Source: Deltaproteobacteria bacterium
Lineage (GTDB): Bacteria > Desulfobacterota > Desulfobaccia > Desulfobaccales > 0-14-0-80-60-11
Reading direction: 5' to 3'
Assembly: GCA_030018495.1 (NCBI GenBank)
Contig: JASEFS010000008.1
Coordinates: forward strand, 1 to 64,000
DNA length: 64,000 nucleotides
Shown here: piece by piece, positions 53,703-61,525 of the stretch
Layout: each line of letters begins with the position of its first letter
Numbering within the stretch: position 1 is the first letter of the stretch
Program-made: the position numbers and the translations under genes
Notes under the pieces: model-generated
Database searches by the model: none
Told to the model about the DNA's origin: nothing
What the model saw: only the letters and a program-made list of their open reading frames with translations

Positions 53703-54617
53703 TCAGCTCAATCCGGCCCAGTAGGCGTCCACGTTGGCCTGGATTTCGGCGATGAGGGCGTCGTTGCGCTCCGGCTTGAACAGATGGGCGAAGCGGCCCT
53801 GGCGCTCCAGGTACGCTTCCACGGGCAGGCGGGGGTGGGGCATTTTGGTGTGCGTCACCCGGCCGTCCACGTACTCCTTTAAGGGCCAGATGCCGGTTTT
53901 GACTGCGAGCTTGCCTATTTCCACCCCGTCCTTGGGGTCAAAGTCCCACCCCGGCGGGCAGGGGGCCAGGGTCAGGATGAGACGCGGCCCCTTCAGGCTT
54001 TTGGCTTTCTCGATTTTTCTGGCCAGGTCCAGGGGTTCAGCCCCCAGGGCCGTGGCCGCGTACGCGGGCTTGTGCGCCGTCCAGATGGCGAAGAGGTCCT
54101 TTTTATAGCCCGTGAAGCCGGCCCGGCTCAGGCTGGTGGCGGTGCGGGCCGCGTGGGGCGTGGCTTCGGAGTACTGCTGGCCGGTGTTCCCGAAGCCTTC
54201 GTTGTCATAGCAGACATAGAGAAAATCAAGGCCCCGCTCCAGGGCGCTGGAGGTGGCCGCGAGCCCCATGCCGTAGGCCGCGCCGTCGCCGGTCAGGACC
54301 ACCACTTCCAGATTTTCTTCCGGGTCCATGCGGCCTTTCTGCAAAAGAATGTCCAGGGCGTCCCGGACCCCCTGGGCCCCCGCGGGGGCCGAAGCCATGG
54401 CCGTATAGAGCCAGGAGCCCCTGAAGGGCGTGAAGGGATAAGTGGCCAGGAGCGTGAGGCACCCGGCGGCGTTGACGAACACCGTCTTCACCCCCAGGAT
54501 GTCGTAAATCTCGTGCACCGCCTCCAAGCCCCCGCACCCGGCGCACATGGGCGTCCCCGTGCCCAACAGATGGACGGAGGGGAGGGGTTTGGGGGTTTTG
54601 GGCTTGGTAGGAGTCAT
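53703..54617 (-). CDS. porB: 2-Oxoacid:ferredoxin oxidoreductase, beta subunit
   Basis: A 304-residue thiamine-diphosphate subunit. Cysteines for the proximal 4Fe-4S cluster are in PMCAGCGG, AAGCLT and APCPPGW. The TPP-Mg motif is GDGAAYGMG followed by CYDNEGFGNTGQQ. Together with the alpha (55927-57174) and gamma-delta (57363-58295) proteins it oxidatively decarboxylates 2-oxoacids to acyl-CoA with reduction of ferredoxin. It is separated from porA by two toxin-antitoxin modules. The ATG has no clear Shine-Dalgarno. Confidence 0.9.
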   Translation of the reverse strand: MTPTKPKTPKPLPSVHLLGTGTPMCAGCGGLEAVHEIYDILGVKTVFVNAAGCLTLLATYPFTPFRGSWLYTAMASAPAGAQGVRDALDILLQKGRMDPEENLEVVVLTGDGAAYGMGLAATSSALERGLDFLYVCYDNEGFGNTGQQYSEATPHAARTATSLSRAGFTGYKKDLFAIWTAHKPAYAATALGAEPLDLARKIEKAKSLKGPRLILTLAPCPPGWDFDPKDGVEIGKLAVKTGIWPLKEYVDGRVTHTKMPHPRLPVEAYLERQGRFAHLFKPERNDALIAEIQANVDAYWAGLS

Positions 54618-54695
54618 GGCTCGTTATTATCCAGGTTACTATAGCTCTGGACAGCAGAGGCGGAGTTTGAATGCCTGAACTTACTAATGGTCATC

Positions 54696-54905
54696 TCAGG
54701 CATACATGAGCCGCCCTTTGGGCTGCGGGATAGGGCGGCCAAGTTCCTGGGCGGTTTCCAGCCAATGTTGAATAACCACTTCCACATTGGCCAGGGCCTC
54801 CTGGTACGAGGCCCCGTCCGCGGCGCAGCCGGGTAGTTCCGGGACCTCTGCAATAAATGCCTGATCCTCTTCGCTCCAGTAAATAATCACTTCGTATTTA
54901 CTCAT
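54696..54905 (-). CDS. hicB: HicB-family antitoxin
   Basis: A 69-residue product from the ATG at 54905, behind GGAGGAGGGG. It has the short RNase-H-like fold of HicB: YEVIIYWSEEDQAFIAEVPELPGCAADG and YQEALANVEVVIQHWLE. A typical HicB has a DNA-binding C-terminus, whereas this one ends soon after the core, so it may depend on other regulators. It overlaps the end of the frameshifted hicA by 8 bases. Confidence 0.85.
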   Translation of the reverse strand: MSKYEVIIYWSEEDQAFIAEVPELPGCAADGASYQEALANVEVVIQHWLETAQELGRPIPQPKGRLMYA

Positions 54906-55157
54906 CTTCCCCTCCTCCCAGCCCATATTTGAGAATCACCTGACGCACCTGTTTGACCTGATAGGGCTTGGCCTTATTTTCCTTGGGCTGCAGGTTCAGG
55001 ATTTCTTCCACGCCGTCCTTGAAAAAGATATGGTGACTGCCGCGTGTTCAATAAAGCCCAGATAGCATAATAGATCGCACAATCCGGCAAAGGGAATGTT
55101 CGCGTCAGCAGTGCCTTTCAATATCCGGAGCAAGAGTTTGTCGTGTTTTCCGGCCAT
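54898..55157 (-). pseudogene. hicA: HicA toxin gene with a frameshift
   Basis: Starting at an ATG at 55157, the translation opens MAGKHDKLLLRILKGTADAN and shows the N-terminal half of a HicA toxin up to YLGFIEH. One base is missing at about 55040-55044. In the next frame the second half, GSHHIFFKDGVEEILNL and KAKPYQVKQVRQVILKYGL, completes the family. The stop lies at 54898-54900, inside the hicB start. The intact His in GSHHIFF would be catalytic. As read, the gene cannot make a full toxin unless the missing base is a sequencing error. Confidence 0.75.
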
Positions 55158-55220
55158 TAGTTTCACAAGTTATCAATGTCATAATTTTAGCATAAGAACA
55201 GATGAAATAATCTCTTTAGG

Positions 55221-55565
55221 TTACTTGCATCTTTCCAACAGGTAACCACTCAGCCTCTTCAGCAACCGGCGATGGCGCTGGGGGGAGACAGCCCCGATGC
55301 TGCCCATGATGAGCTTTTTGGGGAGCACTGCCAGGAAACCCAGGCGGATAAGCGAATCGGCCAGCAGGCCGCTGCCGGCGAAATCCTCGTCCCGGCCGGT
55401 AATGAGTTCATCAAAATCAGGCACCAACAGGTGCATTTGCGTGCTCAGGCCGCAGACCAGAAAATCTCCGTAGCCCGGCATTTCTCTAAGAGCCAGGGCC
55501 GGGCGGGGCTTCACTTTACCGTCCGCCTGGGGCAAGGGAGTTAAAATCACCTGGCCTTCCCTCAT
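55221..55565 (-). CDS. PemK/MazF-family toxin
   Basis: A 114-residue ribonuclease-type toxin. It opens with GQVILTPLPQADGKVKPRPALALREMP, close to the usual G-x-V-x..D-x..K-x-R-P-x-x-V pattern, and includes FLVCGLSTQMH. The ATG start overlaps the antitoxin stop by four bases. The C-terminal half (LIRLGFLAVLPKKLI) fits the MazF fold. Confidence 0.82.
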   Translation of the reverse strand: MREGQVILTPLPQADGKVKPRPALALREMPGYGDFLVCGLSTQMHLLVPDFDELITGRDEDFAGSGLLADSLIRLGFLAVLPKKLIMGSIGAVSPQRHRRLLKRLSGYLLERCK

Positions 55566-55855
55566 GGCTGATATTCCGGATTGGGTTCTTTGATTAAGTT
55601 TGAAGAATAGTCCGGCTCAGCTTCACCATAAGCCCTCTCCAATTGTCGGGCGGAGAGCTTTCCCCAAGCCTGTTGTTCAGCGGCGGCAGCCGCCGGCGGG
55701 GAGGCTCCCTTGTCCACTACCGCTTTAGGTTTGAAAAGAATCCTCGTGCCATCCAGTTCCGCTTCCATGAGGTCGCCTTCGCTTATCCCCAAAATATCCC
55801 GGAATTCTTTGGGCAAGGTGACCTGGCCGTGCCTTAAGACCTTGACTAGAGCCAT
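55562..55855 (-). CDS. AbrB/MazE-type antitoxin
   Basis: A 97-residue product from the ATG at 55855. The N-terminal swapped-hairpin DNA-binding domain reads VKVLRHGQVTLPKEFRDILGISEGDLMEAEL. A disordered, Ala- and Glu-rich C-terminal tail (about 50-97) is expected to bind and inhibit the toxin. AAAGGAAAT serves as ribosome binding site. It probably represses its own promoter through the overlapping palindromes just upstream. Confidence 0.85.
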   Translation of the reverse strand: MALVKVLRHGQVTLPKEFRDILGISEGDLMEAELDGTRILFKPKAVVDKGASPPAAAAAEQQAWGKLSARQLERAYGEAEPDYSSNLIKEPNPEYQP

Positions 55856-55885
55856 ATAATAATTTCCTTTCAATTTTTATTACAT

Positions 55886-55930
55886 ATTACGTAATTACGT
55901 AATTATATTTAAAAAAGCCTGTAAAGTCAA
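55886..55930 (-). promoter_or_regulatory. Promoter and palindromic operator of the MazEF-type module
   Basis: Read on the minus strand, TTGACT (55925-55930) and TATAAT (55902-55907) are separated by exactly 17 bp, a near-consensus sigma-70 promoter. Two overlapping ATTACGTAAT palindromes at 55886-55895 and 55894-55903 cover the -10 edge and start region, where bound antitoxin could block polymerase. The -35 box is just inside the end of porA. Confidence 0.8.
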
Positions 55931-57174
55931 GCGGTGTTACCCCCTAATCTGTGCCTCTCAGCCTGCGCGACAGCCTGCAATTTCCTCATTTCCCGCAATT
56001 CATCTTCAGTATATAGCAGCCGCGGCGGCGGGGCCTGGCCGGTCTGGGCGGCCTGGCGGGTGACTGCGGCCATTTCGTAAAATTCCTCCAGGCTGATGTC
56101 CCGGCCGCCCAGGCCGCCGATAAAGCTCGTAAGCGTTGGCGCATCTTTTTGCCCATAAAGGGCCGAGGCCAACTCCGCAAAGAGAACGCCGCCCTTGCCC
56201 ATGGAGATATTTTGGTCGATAACCGCCGCGCCCTTTTTCCCCAGGAGAAGCTCCCGCAAGCGGGCTTCCGGAAAGGGCCTGAGCAGCCGCGGCCGCACCA
56301 GGCCGAGGCGCCGGCCCGCGTCCCTGAGCCGGTCCACGGCATCCACCGCCTTGGTGGCGAAGGAGCCGATCATCACGAAGACAAACTCCGCGTCGTCGGC
56401 CCGGTAGGCCTCCACTGCGTCATAGCGCCTGCCGAAGTCCCGGGCGAACTCGTCAGAGATTTCATCAAAAACCCTGAGCCCGTTTAGAGCCGCCAGGTGC
56501 ATCTCATAGCGGAAATAGGAATACGGCGAGCCGCCGAGGACCGCCACGGCTTGGCTGACGGGTTGGCTGGCACGGAAGCGGAGGTTTTCCGGGTTAAAAG
56601 GCCCCACAAAGCGCTTGACCGCGGCGGCTTCAGGAAGGGTCACCGGCTCCCGGGTGAAGGAGAGATAAAAGCCGTCCAGATTGACGATGACCGGCAGGCG
56701 CACGCGCCGGTCCTCGGCCAGGCGGTAAGCCATAATAACGCTGTCCAGGACCTCCTGGCAGGTGGCCGCGTGGATTTGCAGAAAGCCCGAGTCACGGGCC
56801 GCCAGGATGTCGTTGTGGTCGGGCTCCAGAGTGATGGGCGCGGACAGGCCCCGGGAGACGTTCACCAGCACGAAGGGCGCCCGCCAGCCCGCCACGGTGT
56901 AGAGCATTTCCATGGCGTAGAGGAGCCCCTGGCTGGAGGTGGCCGTGAAGACCCGCACCCCCGCCGCGGCCGCGGCCCCGGCTGCGGTCAGCATGGAGTG
57001 CTCGGACTCCAGCGTCACCATGCGGCAGTCCATTTCGCCCGCGTCGATCCAAAGGGAGATGGTCTCGATGATCTCCGTCTGGGGGGTGATGGGGAACGCG
57101 GGCACATAATCCACCCCGGCCAACCGCACGCCCCAGGCCGCGGCGCCGTTGCCGGTTAACAAGGTGCGCGTCAT
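55927..57174 (-). CDS. porA: 2-Oxoacid:ferredoxin oxidoreductase, alpha subunit
   Basis: A 415-residue subunit that binds the pyrimidine part of TPP. It opens LLTGNGAAAWGVRLAGVDYVPAFPITPQTEIIE, contains ESEHSMLTAAGAAAAAG and VNVSRGLSAPI. The C-terminal transketolase-like domain has AVIDQNISMGKGG. It belongs with the gamma-delta protein upstream (188 bp gap) and beta subunit downstream, beyond two toxin-antitoxin modules. The 2-oxoacid (pyruvate or branched chain) is not resolved. Confidence 0.9.
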   Translation of the reverse strand: MTRTLLTGNGAAAWGVRLAGVDYVPAFPITPQTEIIETISLWIDAGEMDCRMVTLESEHSMLTAAGAAAAAGVRVFTATSSQGLLYAMEMLYTVAGWRAPFVLVNVSRGLSAPITLEPDHNDILAARDSGFLQIHAATCQEVLDSVIMAYRLAEDRRVRLPVIVNLDGFYLSFTREPVTLPEAAAVKRFVGPFNPENLRFRASQPVSQAVAVLGGSPYSYFRYEMHLAALNGLRVFDEISDEFARDFGRRYDAVEAYRADDAEFVFVMIGSFATKAVDAVDRLRDAGRRLGLVRPRLLRPFPEARLRELLLGKKGAAVIDQNISMGKGGVLFAELASALYGQKDAPTLTSFIGGLGGRDISLEEFYEMAAVTRQAAQTGQAPPPRLLYTEDELREMRKLQAVAQAERHRLGGNTA

Positions 57175-57265
57175 GATTGTTCTCCCTCGGGGAGAGCCGG
57201 GGGATGGTAGCTCCCCCGCCCTCTCTCAAACTCCCCTCCCAACCCACGCATAGATATTCGGGAAA

Positions 57266-57308
57266 ACAGGCATCTTGCCTGTTGAGCACAGGCTGGAAGC
57301 CTGTGCTC
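57266..57308. repeat. Two hairpins between porGD and porA
   Basis: ACAGGC pairs with GCCTGT (57266-57282), and GAGCACAGGC (57284-57293) pairs perfectly with GCCTGTGCTC (57299-57308). They occur in the 188-bp gap between porGD and porA, with no T run. They could be a dispersed repeat or an mRNA stabiliser. Confidence 0.55.
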
Positions 57309-57362
57309 CCGAGATGGGATTGGGGGTGGGGGTGTGGGGAAGGGGGAAGAGGCCGCCGCCCC

Positions 57363-58295
57363 TTAGCGCCCTCCCCCACTCATCTCTCCTGCCGCTTCTT
57401 CCTCCGGGACGGCCCGGATGGCATGGGAGGGGCAGGAGGACATGCAGATGAGGCAGCCTTTGCAGTGTTCGTAGTCGATCACCGGGAAGCCTTCTTCGCT
57501 CAGGCTGATGACCCCGTCGGGGCAGAGGCTGCTGCAAATCCAGGCGCAGCGCTTGCAATGCTCATAGTCAATGACGGGCCTTACGGTGCGCCAGAGGCCC
57601 GTCGGCACCTGTTCGCTGGTGGCCGGCGCGAAAATGGCCGGCGCGGCCACCCGGGCTTCATCAAAGGGAAGATCGATCCAGGCGGGCTTCTCATACTCCT
57701 CGGCCGGGCTTTCCGTTGCCTCGGTCACGCAACCGGCATGCTCCGCCATCAGGTCGTAAGCCTGGAGGGCCGCGTCCAGGTTTTTGGCCAGCACGGCTTC
57801 CCCCAGGTGGGCCAGCTCAGTGCGGACTGCTTGAGTCAAAGAATTCCGGGAGATAACCCCGGTCAGCCGGGCCGCGGCCCCCACGCAGGCCGCGCCGGTA
57901 AACTTGGTTGCTTGGAAGTCTCCCTCCGCCGGGGCCGGCAAGGTCAACACCGGGCCGGGGAAATTGAGCCGCTCCCGCCACGTTTCAGCCGGCCGGTTGC
58001 TGCTGATAAGGAGGACCGAGTGGGCCGTGGCCCCTGAGAGCACGCCGGCCGCGGGGATCGCCGCCAGCGTGTCATCAGCCACCACGATGAGGTCCGGGCG
58101 GCGGATGATGCCGCGCTCCTGGATATTGCGTCGGGAGGCCCGGACATAGCTGAAGATGGGAGCCCCCCGGCGTTCCGCGCCGTAGCGGGGGGCATCTTGG
58201 ACCTCGAAGCCTTCCAGGAAAAAGGCGCTGCCCAGCATGCGGCCCGCGGTCTTCATCCCCTGGCCCCCTCGGCCGTGGAAGCGGATGCGATACAT
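57363..58295 (-). CDS. porG: 2-Oxoacid:ferredoxin oxidoreductase, fused gamma-delta subunit
   Basis: A 310-residue fusion from the ATG at 58295 (AGAGGTG precedes it). The gamma part (about 1-190) has FHGRGGQGMKTAGRML and the CoA-binding type FTGAACVGAAARL. A linker (about 195-235) leads to a ferredoxin delta part with two 4Fe-4S sites, CKRCAWICSSLCPDG and CKGCLICMSSCPSHA. It transfers electrons to ferredoxin. It starts 12 bp after gdh, indicating co-transcription. Confidence 0.9.
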   Translation of the reverse strand: MYRIRFHGRGGQGMKTAGRMLGSAFFLEGFEVQDAPRYGAERRGAPIFSYVRASRRNIQERGIIRRPDLIVVADDTLAAIPAAGVLSGATAHSVLLISSNRPAETWRERLNFPGPVLTLPAPAEGDFQATKFTGAACVGAAARLTGVISRNSLTQAVRTELAHLGEAVLAKNLDAALQAYDLMAEHAGCVTEATESPAEEYEKPAWIDLPFDEARVAAPAIFAPATSEQVPTGLWRTVRPVIDYEHCKRCAWICSSLCPDGVISLSEEGFPVIDYEHCKGCLICMSSCPSHAIRAVPEEEAAGEMSGGGR

Positions 58296-58307
58296 CGGCA
58301 CCTCTTG

Positions 58308-59432
58308 CTAAAAGATTGACCAGCGTCTGATAGCCATGGCCTTTTTCAGCCGCCGGAGCGCGAGGTCATTGGCCGCGTCCCGGGGCAGTATTTTTCTGAT
58401 TCTGGACTCCTCCAGCACCAGCCTGGCATTGCTCCGCACTTTTTCCTCAATAGTTTGAAAAACCGCGGCCTGGGTGGCTCCCCGATACTCCATGGCGGCG
58501 CAGGTCACCCCGCCGGCATTGGCAATGAAATCCGGGACACATATGACCCCTTTGTCGTGCAAATATTTTTCGGCTCCGTAGGTGAAGGGGATGTTAGCGC
58601 CCTGCACCACCAGCTTGGCCTTCAGGCGGTGGACGTTGTCTTCGTTCACCACGTCGGGCCGGGCCGCGGGGATCCAGATGTCGCAATCGAAGTCGATCAC
58701 TTCGTCCCGGTCGCACTTCCGGCCCTCGGGATAGTCAACCACACTTCGACCGGTCTCTTTTAGTTTTATAAGTTCGTCCACCCTCAGGCCGTCGGCGTTA
58801 TAGACCGCTCCCTGGGAGTCTGCGACTCCCACCAGAACGGCCTTCCGGGCTGCGAGAAAGCGGGCGGTATGTTTGCCCACCGCGCCGAAGCCCTGAACAA
58901 CGAACCGGGCGTTTTCCAGCTTGAAATCACAAAAGTAGCCGCATAACTGGACGGCGACATCCGTTACGTGACTTAAGCCCCACCCGGTGGCGCCGATCTC
59001 GTCCAAGGGGATGCCGCCGATTTCCGCGGGCAGTCCGGCGGCCTGGCCGCCTTCGTCCTTGATCCAGGCCATGCATTCTTCATCGGTGCCCATATCCGGC
59101 CCGAAGATGTATTCCTTGACCTCGCGCAGAGAACAGGCCAGAGCCCGGATGAGCCGCTCCTTATCCGGCTTGGGCATGGTCGGGTCGCCATAGAGCACCA
59201 CCTTGGCGCCGCCGTGCGGCAGTCCCGCCGAAATGTTCTTGAAGGTCATGGCTCTGGCCAGGCGGATACACTCCTCGGTGGTGACGTCGGGAGCCATGCG
59301 CACGCCGCCGATGGCCGGACCGGCGGCTACATTGTCCACCACCAGAACAGCTTTCAAACCTATGGAAGGTTCATAAACATGGATGATTTTCGCCGGCCCG
59401 ATCTCATCGGCGTAGTCAAACAGGTCCTCCAT
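58308..59432 (-). CDS. Glu/Leu/Phe/Val-type amino acid dehydrogenase
   Basis: A 374-residue enzyme from the ATG at 59432 (AAAGGAGG before it). The substrate-binding region contains GPAIGGVRMAPDVT, MTFKNISAGLPHGGAKVVL with the catalytic Lys, and FGPDMGTDEE. The NAD domain has VVQGFGAVGKHTARFLA. The length is nearer to leucine dehydrogenase than to glutamate dehydrogenase. It would deaminate an amino acid to a 2-oxoacid, which the 2-oxoacid:ferredoxin oxidoreductase encoded 12 bp downstream could then oxidise. Substrate not proven. Confidence 0.9.
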   Translation of the reverse strand: MEDLFDYADEIGPAKIIHVYEPSIGLKAVLVVDNVAAGPAIGGVRMAPDVTTEECIRLARAMTFKNISAGLPHGGAKVVLYGDPTMPKPDKERLIRALACSLREVKEYIFGPDMGTDEECMAWIKDEGGQAAGLPAEIGGIPLDEIGATGWGLSHVTDVAVQLCGYFCDFKLENARFVVQGFGAVGKHTARFLAARKAVLVGVADSQGAVYNADGLRVDELIKLKETGRSVVDYPEGRKCDRDEVIDFDCDIWIPAARPDVVNEDNVHRLKAKLVVQGANIPFTYGAEKYLHDKGVICVPDFIANAGGVTCAAMEYRGATQAAVFQTIEEKVRSNARLVLEESRIRKILPRDAANDLALRRLKKAMAIRRWSIF

Positions 59433-59679
59433 GAATCGGCCTCCTTTCACCTGGAAACATTATAGAACACCTTTGACCCGAGAACGAGACTAAGGTGTCA
59501 GGGCAGATTTTTTCCCCAGGATTAAATGTTTGTAGCGGTTTGCCTGCTGACTCTACACTGGCGAGCCGGGCGTCATGTAATTCGCTTTGGAGAAATTCGA
59601 TTCGGGCTGAAGCGGTCAAAAAATTGCTAACTATGCCGATTCCTAACTGTCAAAAACAAGTAGAGAGGGTGACGTTGAA

Positions 59680-59693
59680 GCTCCGAACGGAGC
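59680..59693. repeat. Short palindrome upstream of the secreted-protein gene
   Basis: GCTCCG pairs with CGGAGC around two bases. It lies about 50 bp upstream of the ATG at 59743 and may affect initiation. A longer inverted pair (ACACCTT at 59467 with AAGGTGT at 59492) is nearby. Confidence 0.35.
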
Positions 59694-59742
59694 AAACCTT
59701 TTGATGCGATGTGAAACACGAAAGCTCTCGTTAGGAGGTATT

Positions 59743-60297
59743 ATGAAGAAGCTACATTTGGTTCTGGCGCTGCCATTGCTGGTGGCTGTTTGCACCTCAT
59801 TAGTCATGCCTGCACCTGGTTTTGCCCAGGGTTATGCAGGCTATACTTACGCACCCCCACCCCCGAATCCCCACACGATCCCGTGGGTCGGACCTAATAC
59901 ACCATGGGTCTATTACAATGGTGACTGGTTCTATAACGGTGTCCTGCATCATTACTTCGGCCCCAAATACGGATGGGCCCCGTATTACGCGTATCCCGTT
60001 ACATACATCATCAGGCCGGTTGAATGGTATGGTCCGAAGTGGAAGGTGTGGTATGAAAGGCACCCTCATTACTGGAATGATTTCGTCCGGAAGTATCCCT
60101 ATTGGCGCCACCACCACCAAGGCCGCCATTATGACGTGGTTTTTTACAACAAATACCATCGCGGCCACGGCGGTGGCTGGCACAAAGGCTTCCATGACAA
60201 AAACCATGTTGACCAACGGCGCGTGGACTTTGATCGCCGCGATTTCCGCCATGATTGGGACAGGGACAGGGATCGCCGCTATGATGGACGGCGCTAA
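59743..60297 (+). CDS. Secreted His/Tyr/Trp/Arg-rich protein
   Basis: A 184-residue product from the ATG at 59743, behind a perfect AGGAGG. A signal peptide (about 1-28, ending PGFAQG) precedes an aromatic Pro-rich region (HTIPWVGPNTPWVYYNGDW), many HY and WH pairs (YERHPHYWNDF, RHHHQGRHYD), and a charged DR-rich tail. Such low-complexity, histidine-rich secreted proteins may bind metals or associate with the envelope. No known family. Confidence 0.8.
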   Translation: MKKLHLVLALPLLVAVCTSLVMPAPGFAQGYAGYTYAPPPPNPHTIPWVGPNTPWVYYNGDWFYNGVLHHYFGPKYGWAPYYAYPVTYIIRPVEWYGPKWKVWYERHPHYWNDFVRKYPYWRHHHQGRHYDVVFYNKYHRGHGGGWHKGFHDKNHVDQRRVDFDRRDFRHDWDRDRDRRYDGRR

Positions 60298-60354
60298 GCG
60301 CCCCTTTTGCCGTTAACCGGAGGCAGGCGGTTAACTTGTCCGCGGCCGTGAACA

Positions 60355-60391
60355 AACAGCCCCGATGCAAATGAAGCATCGGGGCTGTTTT
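60355..60391 (+). terminator. Strong terminator after the secreted-protein gene
   Basis: A 14-bp stem (AACAGCCCCGATGC at 60355-60368 and GCATCGGGGCTGTT at 60376-60389) with a seven-base loop is followed by a short T run. It separates the gene from the convergent spmB. Confidence 0.85.
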
Positions 60392-60416
60392 CGCTCCGGC
60401 AAATTTTTAAAAATAG

Positions 60417-60944
60417 CTAAGACATTAATTTTACAATAATTATTGCTATAATTATTCCCATAATATCTGCCGTTACACACACGGGAATAAGATATTTGGT
60501 CCTCTTGATGCCGACGGCTCCCAAATAGACGGCCAGAACGTAAAAAGTCGTCTCCGCGCTCCCCATGATAACTGCTGACATAAGGGTGGCCAACGACTCA
60601 GGGCCGGTGGTTTTCACGACCTCGGTAAAAATTCCGAGCGTCGCGGCGTTGGAGAAGGGCTTCACCAAGGCCACCGAGAAGACTTCCGGGGGCAGATTGA
60701 ACGGAGACGCCACTGATGAAAAGACGCGTTTGACAAATTCGTGCGCGCCCGAGGCCTGGAAGGTTTTGACCATGAGAAATATGGCCAGGACATAGGGAAA
60801 AATCCCCATTATCAGGCCGATGCCGTCTTTAGCCCCCGATACAAAAGAATCATAGACGGACACCCCTCTGGCAAAACCGTACACAATCGTGAGAAGGATA
60901 AAAAGTGGTATCACATATTGAAAAGCAGCAGTTATGGCATTCAT
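60417..60944 (-). CDS. spmB: SpmB-like membrane protein
   Basis: A 175-residue nucleoside-recognition-domain (Gate) protein with about four membrane helices. It carries SSVASPFNLPPEVFSVALVKPFSNAATLGIF and MGSAETTFYVLAVYLG, typical of SpmB. It overlaps spmA by one base. SpmA/B are named for spore maturation in Bacillus, but they also occur in bacteria that do not form spores, where the role is unknown. Confidence 0.9.
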   Translation of the reverse strand: MNAITAAFQYVIPLFILLTIVYGFARGVSVYDSFVSGAKDGIGLIMGIFPYVLAIFLMVKTFQASGAHEFVKRVFSSVASPFNLPPEVFSVALVKPFSNAATLGIFTEVVKTTGPESLATLMSAVIMGSAETTFYVLAVYLGAVGIKRTKYLIPVCVTADIMGIIIAIIIVKLMS

Positions 60945-61525
60945 CAGCTAATCCTGTAACATCTTTTGAATATAACGAGGATCACCACAGCAGTTATGGA
61001 TGATATGACGGTTGAGATGAAAGTCGGCAAAAATATCCAATTGGGGTTGGATGAACCATAGCTTGCCAGCAAGCCGATAACCGTAAAGGGAATCAATTGG
61101 ATACTCGAAGTATTGATGACAATGAAGAGCATCATTTCAAAGGTTACGGTGTCAGGCCGGCGGTTGAGCGTCTGCAGGTCTTCCATGGCCTTTATTCCCA
61201 GAGGGGTGGCCGCATTGCCGATGCCGAGGAAGTTTGCCAGCAGGTTGAGGGTTATGGAAGTTATGGCAGGATGTCCTTTGGGGATTTTGCCAAACACCAG
61301 GGCAATGGCAGGCCGGAAAAAATTTGACAGCTTGTGCATCAAACCGGATTCTTCCAGGATTTTGGTAAGCCCCAGCCAGAGAGAGACAATGCCCAGGAGA
61401 TAGAGACAAATTTCCACCGCGGCTTTGCCGGCTTCAAACATAGCCTTCGTGAACTCTTCGGTCCTGCCGTTGACCACGGCAAACACGACACTGATACACA
61501 TGACCAGCAGCCATATGGTGTTCAT
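60944..61525 (-). CDS. spmA: SpmA-like membrane protein
   Basis: A 193-residue membrane protein. It contains GLTKILEESGLMHKLSNFFRPAIALVFG and LLANFLGIGNAATPLGIKAM, followed by EMMLFIVINTSSIQLIPF. These are SpmA signatures. The pair spmA-spmB is adjacent and in order, likely a single transport unit. Confidence 0.9.
   Translation of the reverse strand: MNTIWLLVMCISVVFAVVNGRTEEFTKAMFEAGKAAVEICLYLLGIVSLWLGLTKILEESGLMHKLSNFFRPAIALVFGKIPKGHPAITSITLNLLANFLGIGNAATPLGIKAMEDLQTLNRRPDTVTFEMMLFIVINTSSIQLIPFTVIGLLASYGSSNPNWIFLPTFISTVISSITAVVILVIFKRCYRIS

Noticed and set aside
59640..59742. Possible c-di-GMP-type riboswitch before the secreted protein
   Set aside because: GTGACG and GGAGCAAACC are present, but the order and spacing of the conserved blocks do not match the aptamer; only a short palindrome is supported.
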